Assembly (NCBI GenBank): GCA_028551475.1
Contig: CM052358.1
Span: 10,399,938-10,463,937, forward strand
DNA length: 64,000 nucleotides
Direction of reading: 5' to 3'
DNA from: Casuarina equisetifolia
Taxonomy: Eukaryota > Streptophyta > Magnoliopsida > Fagales > Casuarinaceae
Under the pieces are notes generated by a model that had not been told where the DNA came from, ran no database searches, and saw only the letters and a program-made list of their open reading frames with translations. Below are positions 11,642 through 25,013 of this stretch, piece after piece (position 1 is the stretch's first letter; every line of letters begins with the position of its first letter). The position numbers and the translations under genes were made by a program.

Positions 11642-14600
11642 ATGGACGAGACCATGAAGCAATACCAGGAGAGCCTAATTGAGCTCGAAACAGAAGCTGA
11701 GCACCTTCTATTAGCCCGGCATCAGGTAAACAGTCCGATACCCGCATATTTTCTATCTTGAGCTTGTTGATTTGGCTGCGAAGCGAGAGTGGGAAAAGAT
11801 TGAAAAAATTTGAAATATGGGTTTTGATATCCATTTGTATTGTCTCTTTAATGCATGTATGTAAGTTTTAGAACCAAAGCTTGCAGTAGAATGCTGATGA
11901 TTTACAGGATTCTTGCCACTCACACCCGAGCTAGATGGAGGAATAGGGTAGAAGGAAAAGAGATAACTAAAAATACCAAACGTGCCGTAGGAGTTTTTTC
12001 GTTTTATACCACTTGAGGAACGAAATTTTCTGATCCAGTTGTTTGCTTGGTTGGCATACTGAATGAAGATACTCTCTATACACGAATGGACATGTACTTT
12101 GACAAGATAAATTCATTGGTGAAATTTATGCTTTACCCGTTATTTTGGTTACATGATCTTGATATCACAATCACAATAACCAAATATCAAGATAATTGGA
12201 GATTGACAACTGTCCCATTTAGTAAATGTATTTTTGAAAGATATATATCTGGAAAATCTGTCACAACTGAGTTCTAGAGTAGGAAGTAAATGACATTGGA
12301 TGATGGAAAGATGTAATAGGATGATAGAGTAGCAAAATGCTGATCTGAATTGAAATTTATTCAGTGTGTAGGCCTGAGCTTGACCTAAATATCTGTATAT
12401 ACATATCCACTCCCACACACACAAAATACATGCATACAAAAGGTTTCTTTTTAAGCACATGGATGGTTACTGATGTCAATGATGAAAATGTAGTTGGTTG
12501 AGAATGATAGAGTGAGAAATGGGAACAGGGAAGCACTTACTGCTCTGAGGAAGAGGGCTCGCACAACAAAGACTAGTGTGCCATCTCCGTTTGAATCAAT
12601 TATGAAGGACCTTGGGGGATCTGGACATCGCCCCTTGGTGAAGGAGGTATGTGCCACATGTGGCAACCACGACTCTGATGAGCGCACATGGATGATGTTC
12701 CCTGGGACTGATGTGTTTGCTAGGGTTCCATTTCATGCTGCTCATACCATCTTGGAGACAGGTTCTTCTCCAATCTTTTCTATCTAATTCTGTTGGGTGT
12801 TTAAATTAGTATTACATTGTTAAAATGTCAAAATTTGTAGTTTCCTAGGGAGTTTGATACCCTCTTCTTTGCTTATTTCGTTTAAATGGCTCGTTTTTTT
12901 ATTCTCACGCATTGCCATCGATCATAAAGTATGATGTTTGACATTGCACTCCCCACTTCCATTTTCTTTTAGCTGAGAATGCGGGGTTTAATATTTTGTT
13001 GATGTTGAGCTCACCCAATCTCCAGTTTTTGAGCTTTAAATGTACTCCAGAACCAAACTTAAAATAAAATCTTCTGTAAATTGTCCAGGTCTGAATGGTC
13101 TTACCTGGCAGTTCTGAACAAAATTTATCTTCAGAAATGAAAAATCACGGAAATGGATTTAAGGGGGGAAGCCTTTTTAATGAGGTTTTCGATTTGTTAT
13201 CCTTGAGAGTAAGGGTCACCAGATAATCACGGAAATGTATTTTACTAAAATCTCTCCCAACTGATATTAAATAATCTCTAGTTTTAGGATGACCAATATA
13301 ATTTTAGGTCCAGATGGAGGATGGAATTCATGAAATAAACCAAAAGGGAAAGAAGTTGACATTTATTTCCGACCCCATAAGCATTAAGTATCAAAGTTGA
13401 AGTCCCAACCATTAGAAGCCAGCTAGCTTAACATTTTGTAAGGTGATTCTATTTCTCAACAGAAAAATAAACGAATAGGAAAGAACAAATCTATCAAGTA
13501 GGAACGATGATGTAATATATTTTTATACTATGTACATTTGAGAAGTATCCCTATCAGTTTATCCTCAAAACATCAGTCTATGTGGGCCCAGAAAATAAGA
13601 AAGTTTCCAGAGTGATAGATACTGTTGTCCTCCAAGAGGAAGCATTTTCCAATAGGCATAATAAATTTGCCTTAAGAGACAGTTGTGACAGCTATATAAC
13701 ATTATTTGGAACATAATTGGAGGAATGTTTTTCATTGTTTAACATTTGAGGGAATACTGGTTCCTTTTCTTCTTTTCTTTTCTTTTATTTTATTTTATTT
13801 TCTTTTCTTTTTTTTTTCCTTTTTCCTTTTTCTGCTGTTTGTAGCCGAAAGCTCTGGATCAAAATCTGTAGTTATGTGCCTTATGATTAGTGTTTGCTGA
13901 AAGGATATCCTTCACTGAAATGAGCAAGAATCAGAATGCAGCATGCGGAATACCTAAGTGAGATTTAGTCAAATTTTAGCTTCTCTGTCCACTAGTAAAC
14001 ATTTTGGATTCTGATCTTGTTCGTTTGATTCATCATGTCAATTTCGTAACTTAGGAAAGGATCTTGAGGCAAACCTCAAAGACTTATAAACTTCAAAGTC
14101 CATGGTATCTAACGTAACTGCTAATCCTACTATTCCGACCTTTCTCCTTTTGAGTGAGATTAAATGGATAAGCCTCTATACTCCATACAAGCATATTGGC
14201 TACACAGTAGGAAAAGCATATGTTTGTGAATCCCCATCGAAAATAAAAACAAAAAGAAGAGATACGAATCTTTTTGGTCATTTTGGTGTTGGTAATGGCA
14301 GCTAGTATCTAATTTCCACATTTAGAGCAAGATAGGGGGTATTATTTATCTATAAGACCCTTTGCTACCTTAAACAACTGTTCTTTGAAGAGAGGTACTT
14401 TAATTAAGCTTCAAGCTGTGTGAATAAGGGTGTAGAAGTACTACAGGTGTATCAACTTTTTACAATGTTATGCCCTTTTAAACATTTGATATCTATAGGA
14501 AGCATCAGATGGGTAACCCTGCTTACCCAGGAATTGTCAGTGCCCGGGTAATGGTACTCACATATTTTGTTGTAGGAAAAGAGTTTGGCCTGAAGAGCTT

Positions 14601-15218
14601 GTTTTATAGGTACCATCGCAAAGTTGGGAAGTCGGACGGGGAAGGCTTCTTCCATTATATTTAGTTACATTTAATTAGACACTGTAGATTAAAAATCTTT
14701 CCGGTTTGCTGAGGATAAATCATTCAGGGCGCTGGACTATTAAAAGGGATGAGACATCTACTTTGAGAGTTGTCGAAAGAAGTTATCTTCTTGTTCTTCA
14801 TTTGAAATCTTACAAGCAGATTTCTTCATACTAGTTCTATCTAATGGTCTATTTAACTGCTTGGGCATTGCATGACCTTCTAGTCGCCACCAATGTGCCT
14901 ACTGAATGCATACACAACAAACAAAAATTTCCTTGGAATTTGGATGCTGCGGATTCAGTTTTGAGCTTGATTGCCACTATTGTTGAGTAAAACATTACTT
15001 CTCTATATTAGTATCGAATTCGTTTTTCATCAGTCATAGTGGGTTGTCTGGTTTCATCCTTGTATGCAGATCAAACACGACTTGACTTTGACGTGAAACA
15101 ACTACAGAGCTATGTGAAGGAGAAGTCTCTTTTGATTTCAGAAAAGGGTGCCCTTACTGACAGGATCAGCCCAGGGGTACTCAAATCTCTCGTAACCCTG
15201 TCAGACAAACCACAGTAA
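11642..15218 (+). CDS. PDRG1: PDRG1-like (P53 and DNA damage-regulated protein 1-like) prefoldin-type protein
   Basis: Small protein of the unconventional prefoldin group; in animals PDRG1 is part of the R2TP/prefoldin-like co-chaperone complex. Plant members are annotated from homology and their role is little known. Three exons: 11642-11725 (ends LLLARHQ), 12494-12761 (VENDRVRNGNREALTALRKR ... CATCGNHDSDERTWMMFPGT ... HAAHTILET) and 15070-15218 (LQSYVKEKSLLISEKGALTD ... SLVTLSDKPQ, stop TAA). The total is 501 nt, or 166 residues. Phases match at both joins (0, then 1). The N-terminal half is Glu/Arg-rich and helical, as expected for the prefoldin coiled coil. A CxxC and a conserved FPGTDVFARVPFHAAHTILE stretch follow. 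Intron 2 is long (2.3 kb) with no coding signal inside. Start: first ATG of exon 1, giving MDETMKQYQESLIELETEAE. Confidence 0.88.
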
Positions 15219-17921
15219 GCCGTGATTTAGGAAGTTGTAGCCTATCTAATGGCTGTAACTATACCTGATGAAACTTTTGTCTCTTATCTTTCTGGCTCAC
15301 TACTTTAGCATTCACACTTAACTGGGGCAGAATTATGTATGGACTATGTTGCAACATCTTCCCCAAGTATTTTTGGCTCAGGGGATTTTTTATTGCAGCA
15401 TTTTACCCCGAACGAAAACCAGTTATGAGCCAGAGCTAGAAATTGTAATATGTTTGATCCCCCTTAATCTTCCTAGTTACATGTTTTTCGTGTCCTACTT
15501 TTTTCGTTTTATTTTTCCTTGGAGAACAAAGTGGTTTTTCAGCCATCGCATATCAGCAACACATGTTTTTCATTTGCATGACGGAAACTTGAAACCATGT
15601 CCAGCCTTGTCCCAGAGTGCAGAGAGGGGGAAAAGTATGTACATTGACTGATCAAGGAGAGTACATGAAATTTTCACGTGGTAAGCTGATTATCCAGATC
15701 AGCATCACAGACGAGTACATTTTTCTCGTGCAGACACCACGATGCCTTGGTAACTGTTCCATGGGGTAATACATGCAACCCTGTTCCGATGTTTACACTT
15801 GGCGAAGGTAGTCTCTTCTGATTAACTGTGATGTTTTTAGTACTGGGGAGTCAGAATTTTTCTCTTTTGAGTTAAAGCACTGAAATAATGTCACCTCAGG
15901 AACTAAATAAAATTACAGAGACAGGAGCACAAAAAGCTTACGAATTTCTAATGAAAATTGTCCGATTGATGTTTCAGAGACTGAAGATCATTTGTAAATA
16001 TCGGTGTTCCATATAAAAGCCAAGCAATTCGTAGAGGAAAAAATCTTCATATTACTGAGAAGTGCTAATGATATTTCTGGCGAAAAAATGATAGTTTTGG
16101 CCAAATATACACTACCCTGTAACAGCTGAAACGAAATGGTAAGTATAGCAACAATTGACTCTGTGTAAAACAATCTATTCATAACCCCTAGGGTAAAAAA
16201 TATCTTTTTACCGTTTATAATGTGACTTTCTTTGCAAAATGAGAGAATTTCGCTTCAATAACAAAAACCAAGGATCTTATAGCTCGAAAGAAAAAAAGAA
16301 GCAAAAAGAATGTGAAAAACCCAAAACGTGGATAATAGAATCAAATCAGCAGAAACAATAATATTAAAATTTTGAAGTACATTGTTTGACAGCTCGAAAC
16401 CCATCACATGTTTTTATTTTTATCTTTGGTTTTCTTTTGGAAGTATTTGGAGGTTAGCCTCTAGAGTGGGTAAGCGCTAGGCTTTAAACTGAGAGATTTC
16501 GACACCTTTTTTTTAGCACCCAAGAAATTTCGGGCCCCTTTCCTCCCTTAGGTGGATGGGTGATTCGAGGACAACGCATAATATTTTGACATGTTTGTTT
16601 CGCTTAGTACAGCATGGTTTCCAACTCCCTACTCAAGGGAAGTGTTGCAAAAGTTTGGTGTAAGGATTAGGGACCATTTATTTTTGACTTTTCATAGAAA
16701 GGGTGGTAGTTTCCTTAGACTGTACAAAAAGTCTACATCTGTTATCCTTGATGTTTCTTACTCTTTGTGGTCCCTTCAAGGCAAAGGATTCGACATAGCT
16801 GGCTAGTCTGACGGGAAACTTCCTTTCTTACTTCCTTTTCGTTGTACCCTCTTTCAATGATACTTCCTATTACCACTAACAATTAATGTGCCTTTGAACT
16901 AGCAAGAAGAAGAAGTTATATGCTTGTCCCGGTGGCTGGTTTTAAGCCTACGCGCATTTGGCACGATGGCTTTATCATTGCAAATAAGTGAAACTTCATT
17001 ATGTCAAAGAACTAAAATGCTTCATCTTCTACGACTTCGAAGTTCTAAAAATGGTTAGGAGTTTATGCTCCATGTAGTGTAATTTATGTACTTCGATGCC
17101 CTTCTATTTCGGAAAGCGTTTTGCACAGCGGTTTTCCAGTTAAGATTGTGGCTAAAGCAAGAAAGCTTTTGAATAAATTGGTAGAGTAAGTGGCGTGCAC
17201 ATACATAGAAGAAGTATGAAACTTTCTTTGGAGTGCTAAAAGAGAACAATTATGGGTACTATAGCATTCTTTATTGTTACACAGATTGAGGAGCAAAGAA
17301 TCATTTTGAGTTTCCTTTCCAGAACTTGAATCGAGAAAAAGTTTCTTTTCTTTCCTTTCCCAAATTGTAAAGATTTTGGCCAAGTGGTTCCTCCTAAGCA
17401 CTTTGTTTCTAGATTAGCTGCCCAACTAATCTAGCAAATTTGCACCAATTAGCAACATTAATAACCAAATGCAAACCAGTATTTTCACATGCGACAAGGA
17501 CAAGGTAGTGACTTCTTATCTTTTTATGACAATTGCTATGTTAATTACAAACTACTCTTTTATCTTTTAGAAATCACCACCAAATCTCCTTGTGGTCTAG
17601 ACTAAAAACGAAATTGTCCAATTTTTGTCTCCTTTGATAGATGTCCAACATTTCTTAATTTAGGCCTCAAATGAGATGGAAAACATAGCTTTTTATGTTT
17701 CAATACCCAGAAACGGAGCTATTCTGTTACATCTTCTATAAAGCTTCAAGGTTCATCTCAATCAAACTGTTGAATTCCATGTCTACAGGGATATGCTTGC
17801 CTTTGTGACTTTCATTTCACTCCAAACCGTAAGAGGTTTAGTGGTGCTTGCCAAATCAGAATTTCGAAACTGTATGCTTACTCCATATGTGTGTTTTGTC
17901 CCACCATTCCGTCAATGGGAA

Positions 17922-17944
17922 AGAGAGAGAGAGAGAGAGAGAGA
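17922..17944. repeat. (AG)n microsatellite
   Basis: About eleven uninterrupted AG units in intergenic DNA. Confidence 0.9.
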
Positions 17945-19185
17945 TATTCAATGAAGCACAACCAATAACCAGGGAGACGATTTTTACCGGAAGAAATTAC
18001 ACCTTTTGTAGGGTAAAAGATGTAGAATTTACTTCATGCATGCGTTTGTATACTCTGATAGAAAGCCCAGGAAAGGACGGAATGAGAAAGATTATCAAAG
18101 TTGCAAGAGGGTGTTACGAAACACAAATGGATTGGGAAAGGAAGACAAACAAACTGGTACCAACTGGGAAGACATACCCTCTCTTGATGCTGCAACTCCG
18201 ACAACCAGTGGGATGGTAACCGAAAGGGGGACTGATCTTAAGCTAGAGGCCGGTCGACTTTTCGGTCGAGGTGTTTCAATTCCGATGTGGTCCAAAACCT
18301 CGTTAGGGTACGACAAACAAACATAAATTACTTCGTCAGACGCATGCATAAGGATGGAGACTTCACATGCGTTCTGAAAGTAGATTGTATTGTACAAGTT
18401 AGCCGACAAAAGCCTCGCAAAAACACAACTTCAAATGTTAAGACAGGGCTTTACAATAGTATGTCCTTCACTGTCAAATACCGCGGGCGCACCTTGTTTC
18501 CTTTATTGATATTTACCTAAAAGGAAAAAAAAAAAAAAAGGAAAGAAAAGAAAACAGGGACACACGAGGAAACAGTCTGTGGTCCGTGGTAGGTTAAGTA
18601 TTGCTTTACAATCCCTTCTGGTGCGAGTACAGCAAAAAGTCTAAAGAAGTTGCTGCTTCTTAAAAGAAGAAGACTTTTCTGTGGATCAAATCTCCGTATG
18701 TACTCTTAGGAGGCTTATTATCTAATTTAAAATTTGATTTTAGCATTAGTAATATCTCCATATACTTATATTTTAGTAATATGAGATAGATACCACATAC
18801 CATAACATATCCTTTCATCCAGATAGATAATTATCAAACCACCATTATACCATTAGTGAATTTAGGATTTAGTATTATTCGTATGGATCTTAACTTTGAT
18901 ACCATCTTAAGATGTGTATTATTCAACTTAAAAGTTGACTCTAGAATTGATGATTCTCATTATCTTATAAATAATTTCACAAACTTATGTCTTAATAACG
19001 TGGGATATAAACTACACACCACAACATATACAATTCTGGTTACTACATTTGGTACACTTGATACAAAGTTTATCAACGTAACATGGACTGTTTATGATTT
19101 TTGCGGTAGATAGGGAAAAGAGGAAATATCAACTTTGAAGGCTGAGATTCTTTTACTGGTTGAGCCATGTGTTTTGAGGCCCAAA

Positions 19186-19200
19186 GGGAGGGAGGGAGGG
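19186..19200 (+). repeat. (GGGA)n tract, minimal-loop G-quadruplex motif
   Basis: Four GGG runs are separated by single A residues, the arrangement expected to form a very stable parallel quadruplex. Intergenic. Confidence 0.8.
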
Positions 19201-20185
19201 AGGAAAAGTCTCCTCCTACCATCCAGTTTGCTGTTTCCGCAAATAATGGAGCTTTTGTCTTTTCGTCTGTAAGATTTTGATCCGTTGCAGGAAGGGTATT
19301 GCCAAATTGCTCTTCACCTGTCTGCCAAATTATGTTTTCAGAAGCTTAAAATGACAAACAAGGACTCCCAAGGACGTGCTATTATTCTCCAACAGTCTGG
19401 CATCCGAAGTCCTTCCTGGAGTCTCTCTGACTACAAATTATCCCATTAATAGCTGCCTTTACCCTTCGTTTCAAAGTTTAAAGACCCTCACCACGCGATG
19501 ATCTAGCTACTTGAAACTAATCGATGCAATAACTTCATACAATAATTTCTACAAGATAACTTGATCTCTTGTTCATAATAACCACTAAACATAGAAACAT
19601 TATTATTTTTAAACAAAGAACGTAATTTTTTTGAAACAGTTACTCTTTGAGTGATTTTGTTAGAAACGCAAATTTTACATGACTAGAAAGTAAAATGCTT
19701 TCTCCGAGTTACTTTAACCATTGTGAAGTATTTTTTTTTTTTTAATAGTTGGAGAACATGGCAAGAAAATAAGAGAGCAGCATTACGAACACTCAGCATC
19801 TATGTTTGTGAGTGGTTCGACTCCTGCCAAGCTCAAGGGCTTTTGAGCTTCAATTGGAAGCCATTTCTTTTCGTGTCCAACAACCATGGAAAAAGCTCGA
19901 AAGTTCTCCTGGGTATCTGCTCTAGGACCTCTTTGGTCGTAAAGATGGTGTGGAGCAACCATGGGAAAGCTTACACGAATGTACCCAAATACACATCTCG
20001 CCGTGATTTCAGCTCAATCCTACGCACCATGTCTCCAAAGAAAGGACACATCCTAATTTCCAAAATTTTACCTTCGACCCAATTCTGAACCTCAAATAAG
20101 TAAAACTTTGGGATGAACCTCAATGATGGAATCTGCAAACCAGATACTATTTCCTTCCCAAGTTCGAAGGACGTGGAAAGTTCCT

Positions 20186-20231
20186 TTTATTTTATTTTAT
20201 TTTATTTTATTTTATTTTATTTTATTTTATT
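20186..20231. repeat. (TTTTA)n microsatellite
   Basis: About nine TTTTA units, followed by more T-rich sequence. Confidence 0.9.
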
Positions 20232-23200
20232 ATTTTCTTTTATCTTGAGTCGGCTCAGTGTCAATCAGAGACATAATTTTTCGATTAACATTAAACTCTC
20301 TGACCAAGGACTATACCTTCCGTACAAAAGGTCAACCTTTCTCTCCAATCCCACCAGACCAGACACGGAACAGACGGACTTAGAGTCTCCGCCATCACAT
20401 TCCACACAACACCACCAAGTAACGAAAACGACGTACTCGCCTGCAGAAACTCACACGTCTGTGCTGTGCTTATCCTCATTTGCGTGGATCCTTTCAGGAA
20501 ATATCTAAAATTGTATAAACCTAATTAGTTTTTATTCAAAAAATTTGTTTTTAATTGAGTGCCTTTTTTTTTCTTTTGCTACAGTCTATATCCTGTTTTT
20601 GTCTGCGAGATTGAATTTTTTTTAATATTTATAAATTCTTCTTGCCAGTAGCCTGGCTCCGCGCGTGGGGTAGGACTTGCAATGGCAGAAGACAAGTCGT
20701 ACGTTGTAGTTATGATCCATCACTTCTTCTGTCCCTTGATGGTCCCATTTTACATGCCCTCCTCTTTTACTTGATTTTCACAATTGCCCATATTTTCTTT
20801 TCTTTTTTTTTTCTTTTTCACCCCGCTACCATCGTTATCCGCTTCATTTTCAAAGTGATCTGCCAGACGTTGCAACGGTAGTTCTCAAGAAACCGGGGAG
20901 ACCCAAAAAAAAAAAAAAAAAAGGAAGGGTAAATGTGTGGATGATGGGAAGCCATGAATAAGAAAGGAATCTGGGTCCGAGGTCGGATGAAACAAATAAT
21001 TGCTGTAGCCTTTTTGGCCGGGGATGAGTTCTGTAGACCCAGTTTCCGGCAGGACATGGTCCCGGCGCTTCCGGCATCACTTTTTTCAAATCAATGCAGA
21101 ATGCATGATGATCTGCATATCATTTTCTGTACAGTTTGAGACGTGAGCCTAAGGCGAATGAATCCTCGAAGCCTAAGTAAGTACCAACTTCTTAGCTTGG
21201 GGTGGCAAAAAATGAACAGCGTCTTTTTCCCTCGTCAAATGGGTCCTTTGTTCTGCTTCCTGGACAGCAAGAAAAGCATTGAAATCAGAACCGGAATAAC
21301 TGGTATAATCTAACCTCGGTTCTATGAAACTACTGATTTCTACCGATTCATTGTTTGGTAGATCGACGGTATACATTCTTGTAGAATGACAAGTTTCTGA
21401 TGATCTGGGACAGCAGGCACTGTAAATCAAATAATTGATACTTCTCCCTTATTTTGGAAAGGGCATTGTTTCTAATAGGAGCGGCAAAGCCTTTGGTTGT
21501 ACTACACCCACCGAAGCCTTCGTTAGCCTTAAGGAAGGAAAGCAAAAGCTCTACATTAGTCAGAAAGTTGTACTTGCCACGATTTTCATCTGTTACAATT
21601 TCGATAATCGACCTTTTTATAGTCGGGCAAACCGAGACAGACACAAGATTCGCAGAAGCATAAAAACCTGCGACCCCGTACCGTTCTGGTACTTGTACCC
21701 TCGGCCAAAATAAAGGAAAAAGCATGTGCAAGTCGACCACAGAACGAAGTTAGATACATTTGAAATTGGAAGCCTACTTCTTCGGTGGTTAAACAAATTA
21801 TAAAGTTTAATCTAAAGATCAACTGTGAATTAAAAGACAAATTTATATTTTAAATACAATTCAGAAGTCTTACCTTTTTATATAGGACAAGAATCTATAA
21901 GATGATAAGGTTTCAAGTAAGTCTTATTCTAAACTTTAATATCTTGTAAATAAAGTTAAAGATTTGATTTAAAAAACCAATTCACAAACTCGGAAGAAAT
22001 ACTTATACTTTAAACATGACTTAATAATCCTAACTTTTGGTGTGGAACACTAGTCCTCAAAATAGGTCAATTTGAAGCTCTTGTAATATTATGAGTATAG
22101 CTGGTTTGCCTTTCCTTCCTCACAAATACAAAAAAAATGAAATATATCTAATATTATTAAGAAACTTATTTCCATTTTAAAGAAGGGGACATCTCATTTG
22201 ATTTAAAAAGCATATCAAAATAAGATTTAACTAATCTGCTTTCAATATACCCTTTGGTATCATACTTTAGTATTTTCTACAAAAATTTTAGTTGAAGGTG
22301 CTACACTTGAATTTAGATTTTAATATTATAATAAAAATTTTATTTTTTCTTAAAATTTAATTTTTAAACATGAAAGCATATCCTTTATTTTAAAGACAAT
22401 ACCAAAACAATATGAAATATATATTATTTTCAACAAATATTAAATAAGGCATCACCTTGTAGTTTCTTCCTTTCTTTTTTAAATCTTCCTTTCACGAAAC
22501 TCGGTATTCAACCGTGCAGTCAACTGTGCCATCCCACGCGTTCTCATCCTTAGTTTGACGCCAACGTCAGTCAAAAGTTGAAGCGTTGAAACGACGTCTT
22601 TGCTGCCGAAAAAGTTTGATCCGTGTATTCTAACTTGTGACTCTCCCGCTGCAATTGATCCATCCCCTCCTCTTGCTTGCTGTTTTACCTAGTCTTTGCA
22701 TGAGGCTTTCGCTGTTTCTGATGGCAACGTTGCCTTTCTGGAGTTGTCACTTGCTGCTGAAGCTACTCCTCCTTAACCTTCTGTCTCTATTGCTTTTCGA
22801 TTTTTGCTTTTCAGTCTTTTCTTTATGCCCTTTTCCTGGTGAGGTTGAGATACTACGGCTTGCTCAAATGGGAACTGAGCCCACAAGGGTAAAAACAGGC
22901 ACGTTCATCTTTCCTCTATACACTGCACATGTACCTCCGGCGACAGAATAGTGAGAAGAACAGCATAGTCGTATAGATTTGTTTGTTCGCACATTTTGTT
23001 TCAACTTTTATTTCAAATCAGGCCAAACAGGAAATTATTCTCCCTAGGAGTTCCGAATTATCTGAACTTGTGCTTATTTTCAGCGATACCTATAAGAGAG
23101 TTTCTCAGACACCACTAAGCTCATACGCACTGTGCATTAACCTTGGGACCCGAAATTTCATAAAAACCGACAAGTTCAGTAAAGCGGACCTCATTGTTGC

Positions 23201-24170
23201 CTGTTGAACTATTGAAAGAGTCCAAACTTGATGCAAATGTTATAAGTTTGTAGGTCAAGAGAAAAACCACTGAGACTCCTGGTGCGTGATTGTACTAGAT
23301 CAAACTCACGGGGACAAGTGGGAGTAAAGCACTGCAGTGGGATTACTATCACTGGTTCCAATTCTCGAGGAGATGTCCTATGCAATTCTTGAAGACGAAG
23401 GTGTCAGGTGGTTGATGCATAAAGAGACATCAATGGTCGAGACCTTCATTAACAAAATGTAGGGTAACTTCATTTGGGTAAGGCCTATATTGAGAGAACA
23501 AAGGACGTCAAGTCTCGGCCACGACATTTCGTGTGTGTACGTATGCAACATTTCAGAGTTATTTGGAGTTGAACTTCAATGACTACCGGTTTTGTTGTTA
23601 GTCCATTTTTTGCAGGCTTTTATTAGTAGATTTTGAACTAGTCTAATTAAGTAAGGTGTATAGGTTCTTAAGAGTTGAATATAAATTGATTGGTATAGGC
23701 TGCAGCTTCATTGTTAGACCTATGATGAGTGAGGCTTATAAGATAACTACATAAATACAGGTTAAGTTTTTCTTCTACCTTTAGTACTTTAATTGTGAGC
23801 TTTTCATAAAGGAATCCTAAAAAACTCTCGTGTGGCATTCTCATCAAGCTAGTACATAAAGGGAGGGTAGAGATGAAGTATCTAAATTAGAAGACCTAAT
23901 TTCAATATGTTATTCTTGGTATTTAAGAATTTGTCTATATAGATCTTGAAATTTTCTGTCTTATGGGAGACAAATCAAAACTTGTAAACATAAACGATAT
24001 CTAAGAATCCTAATAGTATCAAGTGTACGCACACTAAATCTAGTGAGTTTTGTACCAGAGATGTATGCACAAAGTTGATTAGAAAAGAAGGCTCAAATTC
24101 AACGAGATAGCAAGCAAGAAAAGAGTGTAACCAGGACCGATTTCAGTGCAATTGTCAGTAAAGAAAGGAA

Positions 24171-24210
24171 CAGTAAACAGTAAACAGTAAACAGTAAACA
24201 GTTTACAGTA
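24171..24210. repeat. 7-bp tandem repeat CAGTAAA ending in a palindrome
   Basis: Four copies of CAGTAAA, then CAGTTTACAG. The junction forms the inverted repeat GTAAACAGTTTAC. It lies about 0.6 kb before the SPL8 leader uORF. Confidence 0.85.
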
Positions 24211-24778
24211 TGTGAAAATGCAGTCCCTTTCAAAGTAAAAACTGAAGACAAAGTGGAGGTTGAGGGTTGTTTTCCTCCCACGACAAAACACGAAACTACA
24301 CGGAGAAAAAGGGCCTCGTGAAAACCCGGTTATCCTCCGCGCAACAAACAGATAGTGGGACCAGACATTAACATCGAGTAGCGTGGAAATACACTCAAGG
24401 AACCCCCACACACTCACCACTTACGTGGCTCTGGACTTCCAGGCAAAACTAGTCTCCTTCCTAACTAGTTGGACTTGTGGAAGAAGCTACGCAGTAGGAC
24501 CCACTGCAGGAAATACTATTTACTACTGCCACCACTGAATTTCAGTGCAGTGGCTTTCCGCGAAATTGCGTAACTATCACTGGGGTTAATTGGTCATTCT
24601 GTACAGGATTTACAGTACATATCACCAATCACACCACTCTTTTCTGCACAAGCCGCCTCATAACTGAGGCCTTCCCTACGCTGCAGCTAGAGAGAAAATA
24701 CATTGCCCAAAAGTCTGCTTGCAGAAACCCTTTTTAGCGAGGAGCTGGTGTTGGCTTTCCCGGAGAGACTTCACCTCG

Positions 24779-24871
24779 ATGTGCGTGCTCGCCATTGTAG
24801 CTCCAGGAAGGATCGGACTGTCTTCAAGTGGCAAGTTAAGGGCTTCACTGAGTTCAACACTCCGCTTTTAG
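24779..24871 (+). other. Upstream ORF (30 codons) in the SPL8 leader
   Basis: ATG at 24779 opens a 30-codon frame whose TAG (24869-24871) is the last codon before a strong donor (TTTTAG|GTGAGT). If the leader intron is used, the uORF stops exactly at the exon edge, well before the main ATG. It could lower SPL8 translation. It depends on the transcription start being upstream of 24779, which I cannot see. Confidence 0.45.
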
Positions 24872-24967
24872 GTGAGTTTAAAAAGAAGAGCAAACTCTCT
24901 CTTGCTTTTTTCTTCTGCCCAATGATCTCTTCCAAATGATGAGTTAAGTTTCCTGTCTGTCCCCCAG
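24872..24967 (+). other. SPL8: Probable 5'-leader intron of SPL8
   Basis: The donor G|GTGAGT matches the consensus. After a pyrimidine-rich stretch the acceptor TGTCCCCCAG|AG lies 46 nt before the start codon. The 96-bp length is typical for a plant intron. No cDNA is available to confirm it. Confidence 0.5.
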
Positions 24968-25013
24968 AGACGCCGTCGTAACTTGCCGAGAGGAACGGCT
25001 CTGCGTTGGCGAA

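Larger units (their letters stand above)
15219..24660. other. Long intergenic spacer (about 9.4 kb)
   Basis: I see no gene here that I can support. It is mostly AT-rich sequence with scattered short open frames on both strands (16591-16806, 18036-18326, 21348-21740, 22637-22951). None has a domain or splice pattern I recognise. Simple repeats are listed separately. The stretch 21800-22480 is extremely AT-rich. Confidence 0.6.

Noticed and set aside
18036..18326. 96-codon open frame with protein-like composition
   Set aside because: Overlapped by open frames in two other phases, no known domain, no intron or promoter signal.
19800..19850. GGTTCGACTCC, tRNA T-loop-like
   Set aside because: Flanking bases do not pair as a T stem and no anticodon or acceptor arm can be built.
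21348..21740. 130-codon minus-strand frame with an overlapping plus-strand frame
   Set aside because: No domain; both strands are open by chance in the same region.
24703..24939. 78-codon frame in the SPL8 leader
   Set aside because: Begins at TTG, not ATG, and crosses the probable leader intron. The ATG uORF at 24779 is the better candidate.
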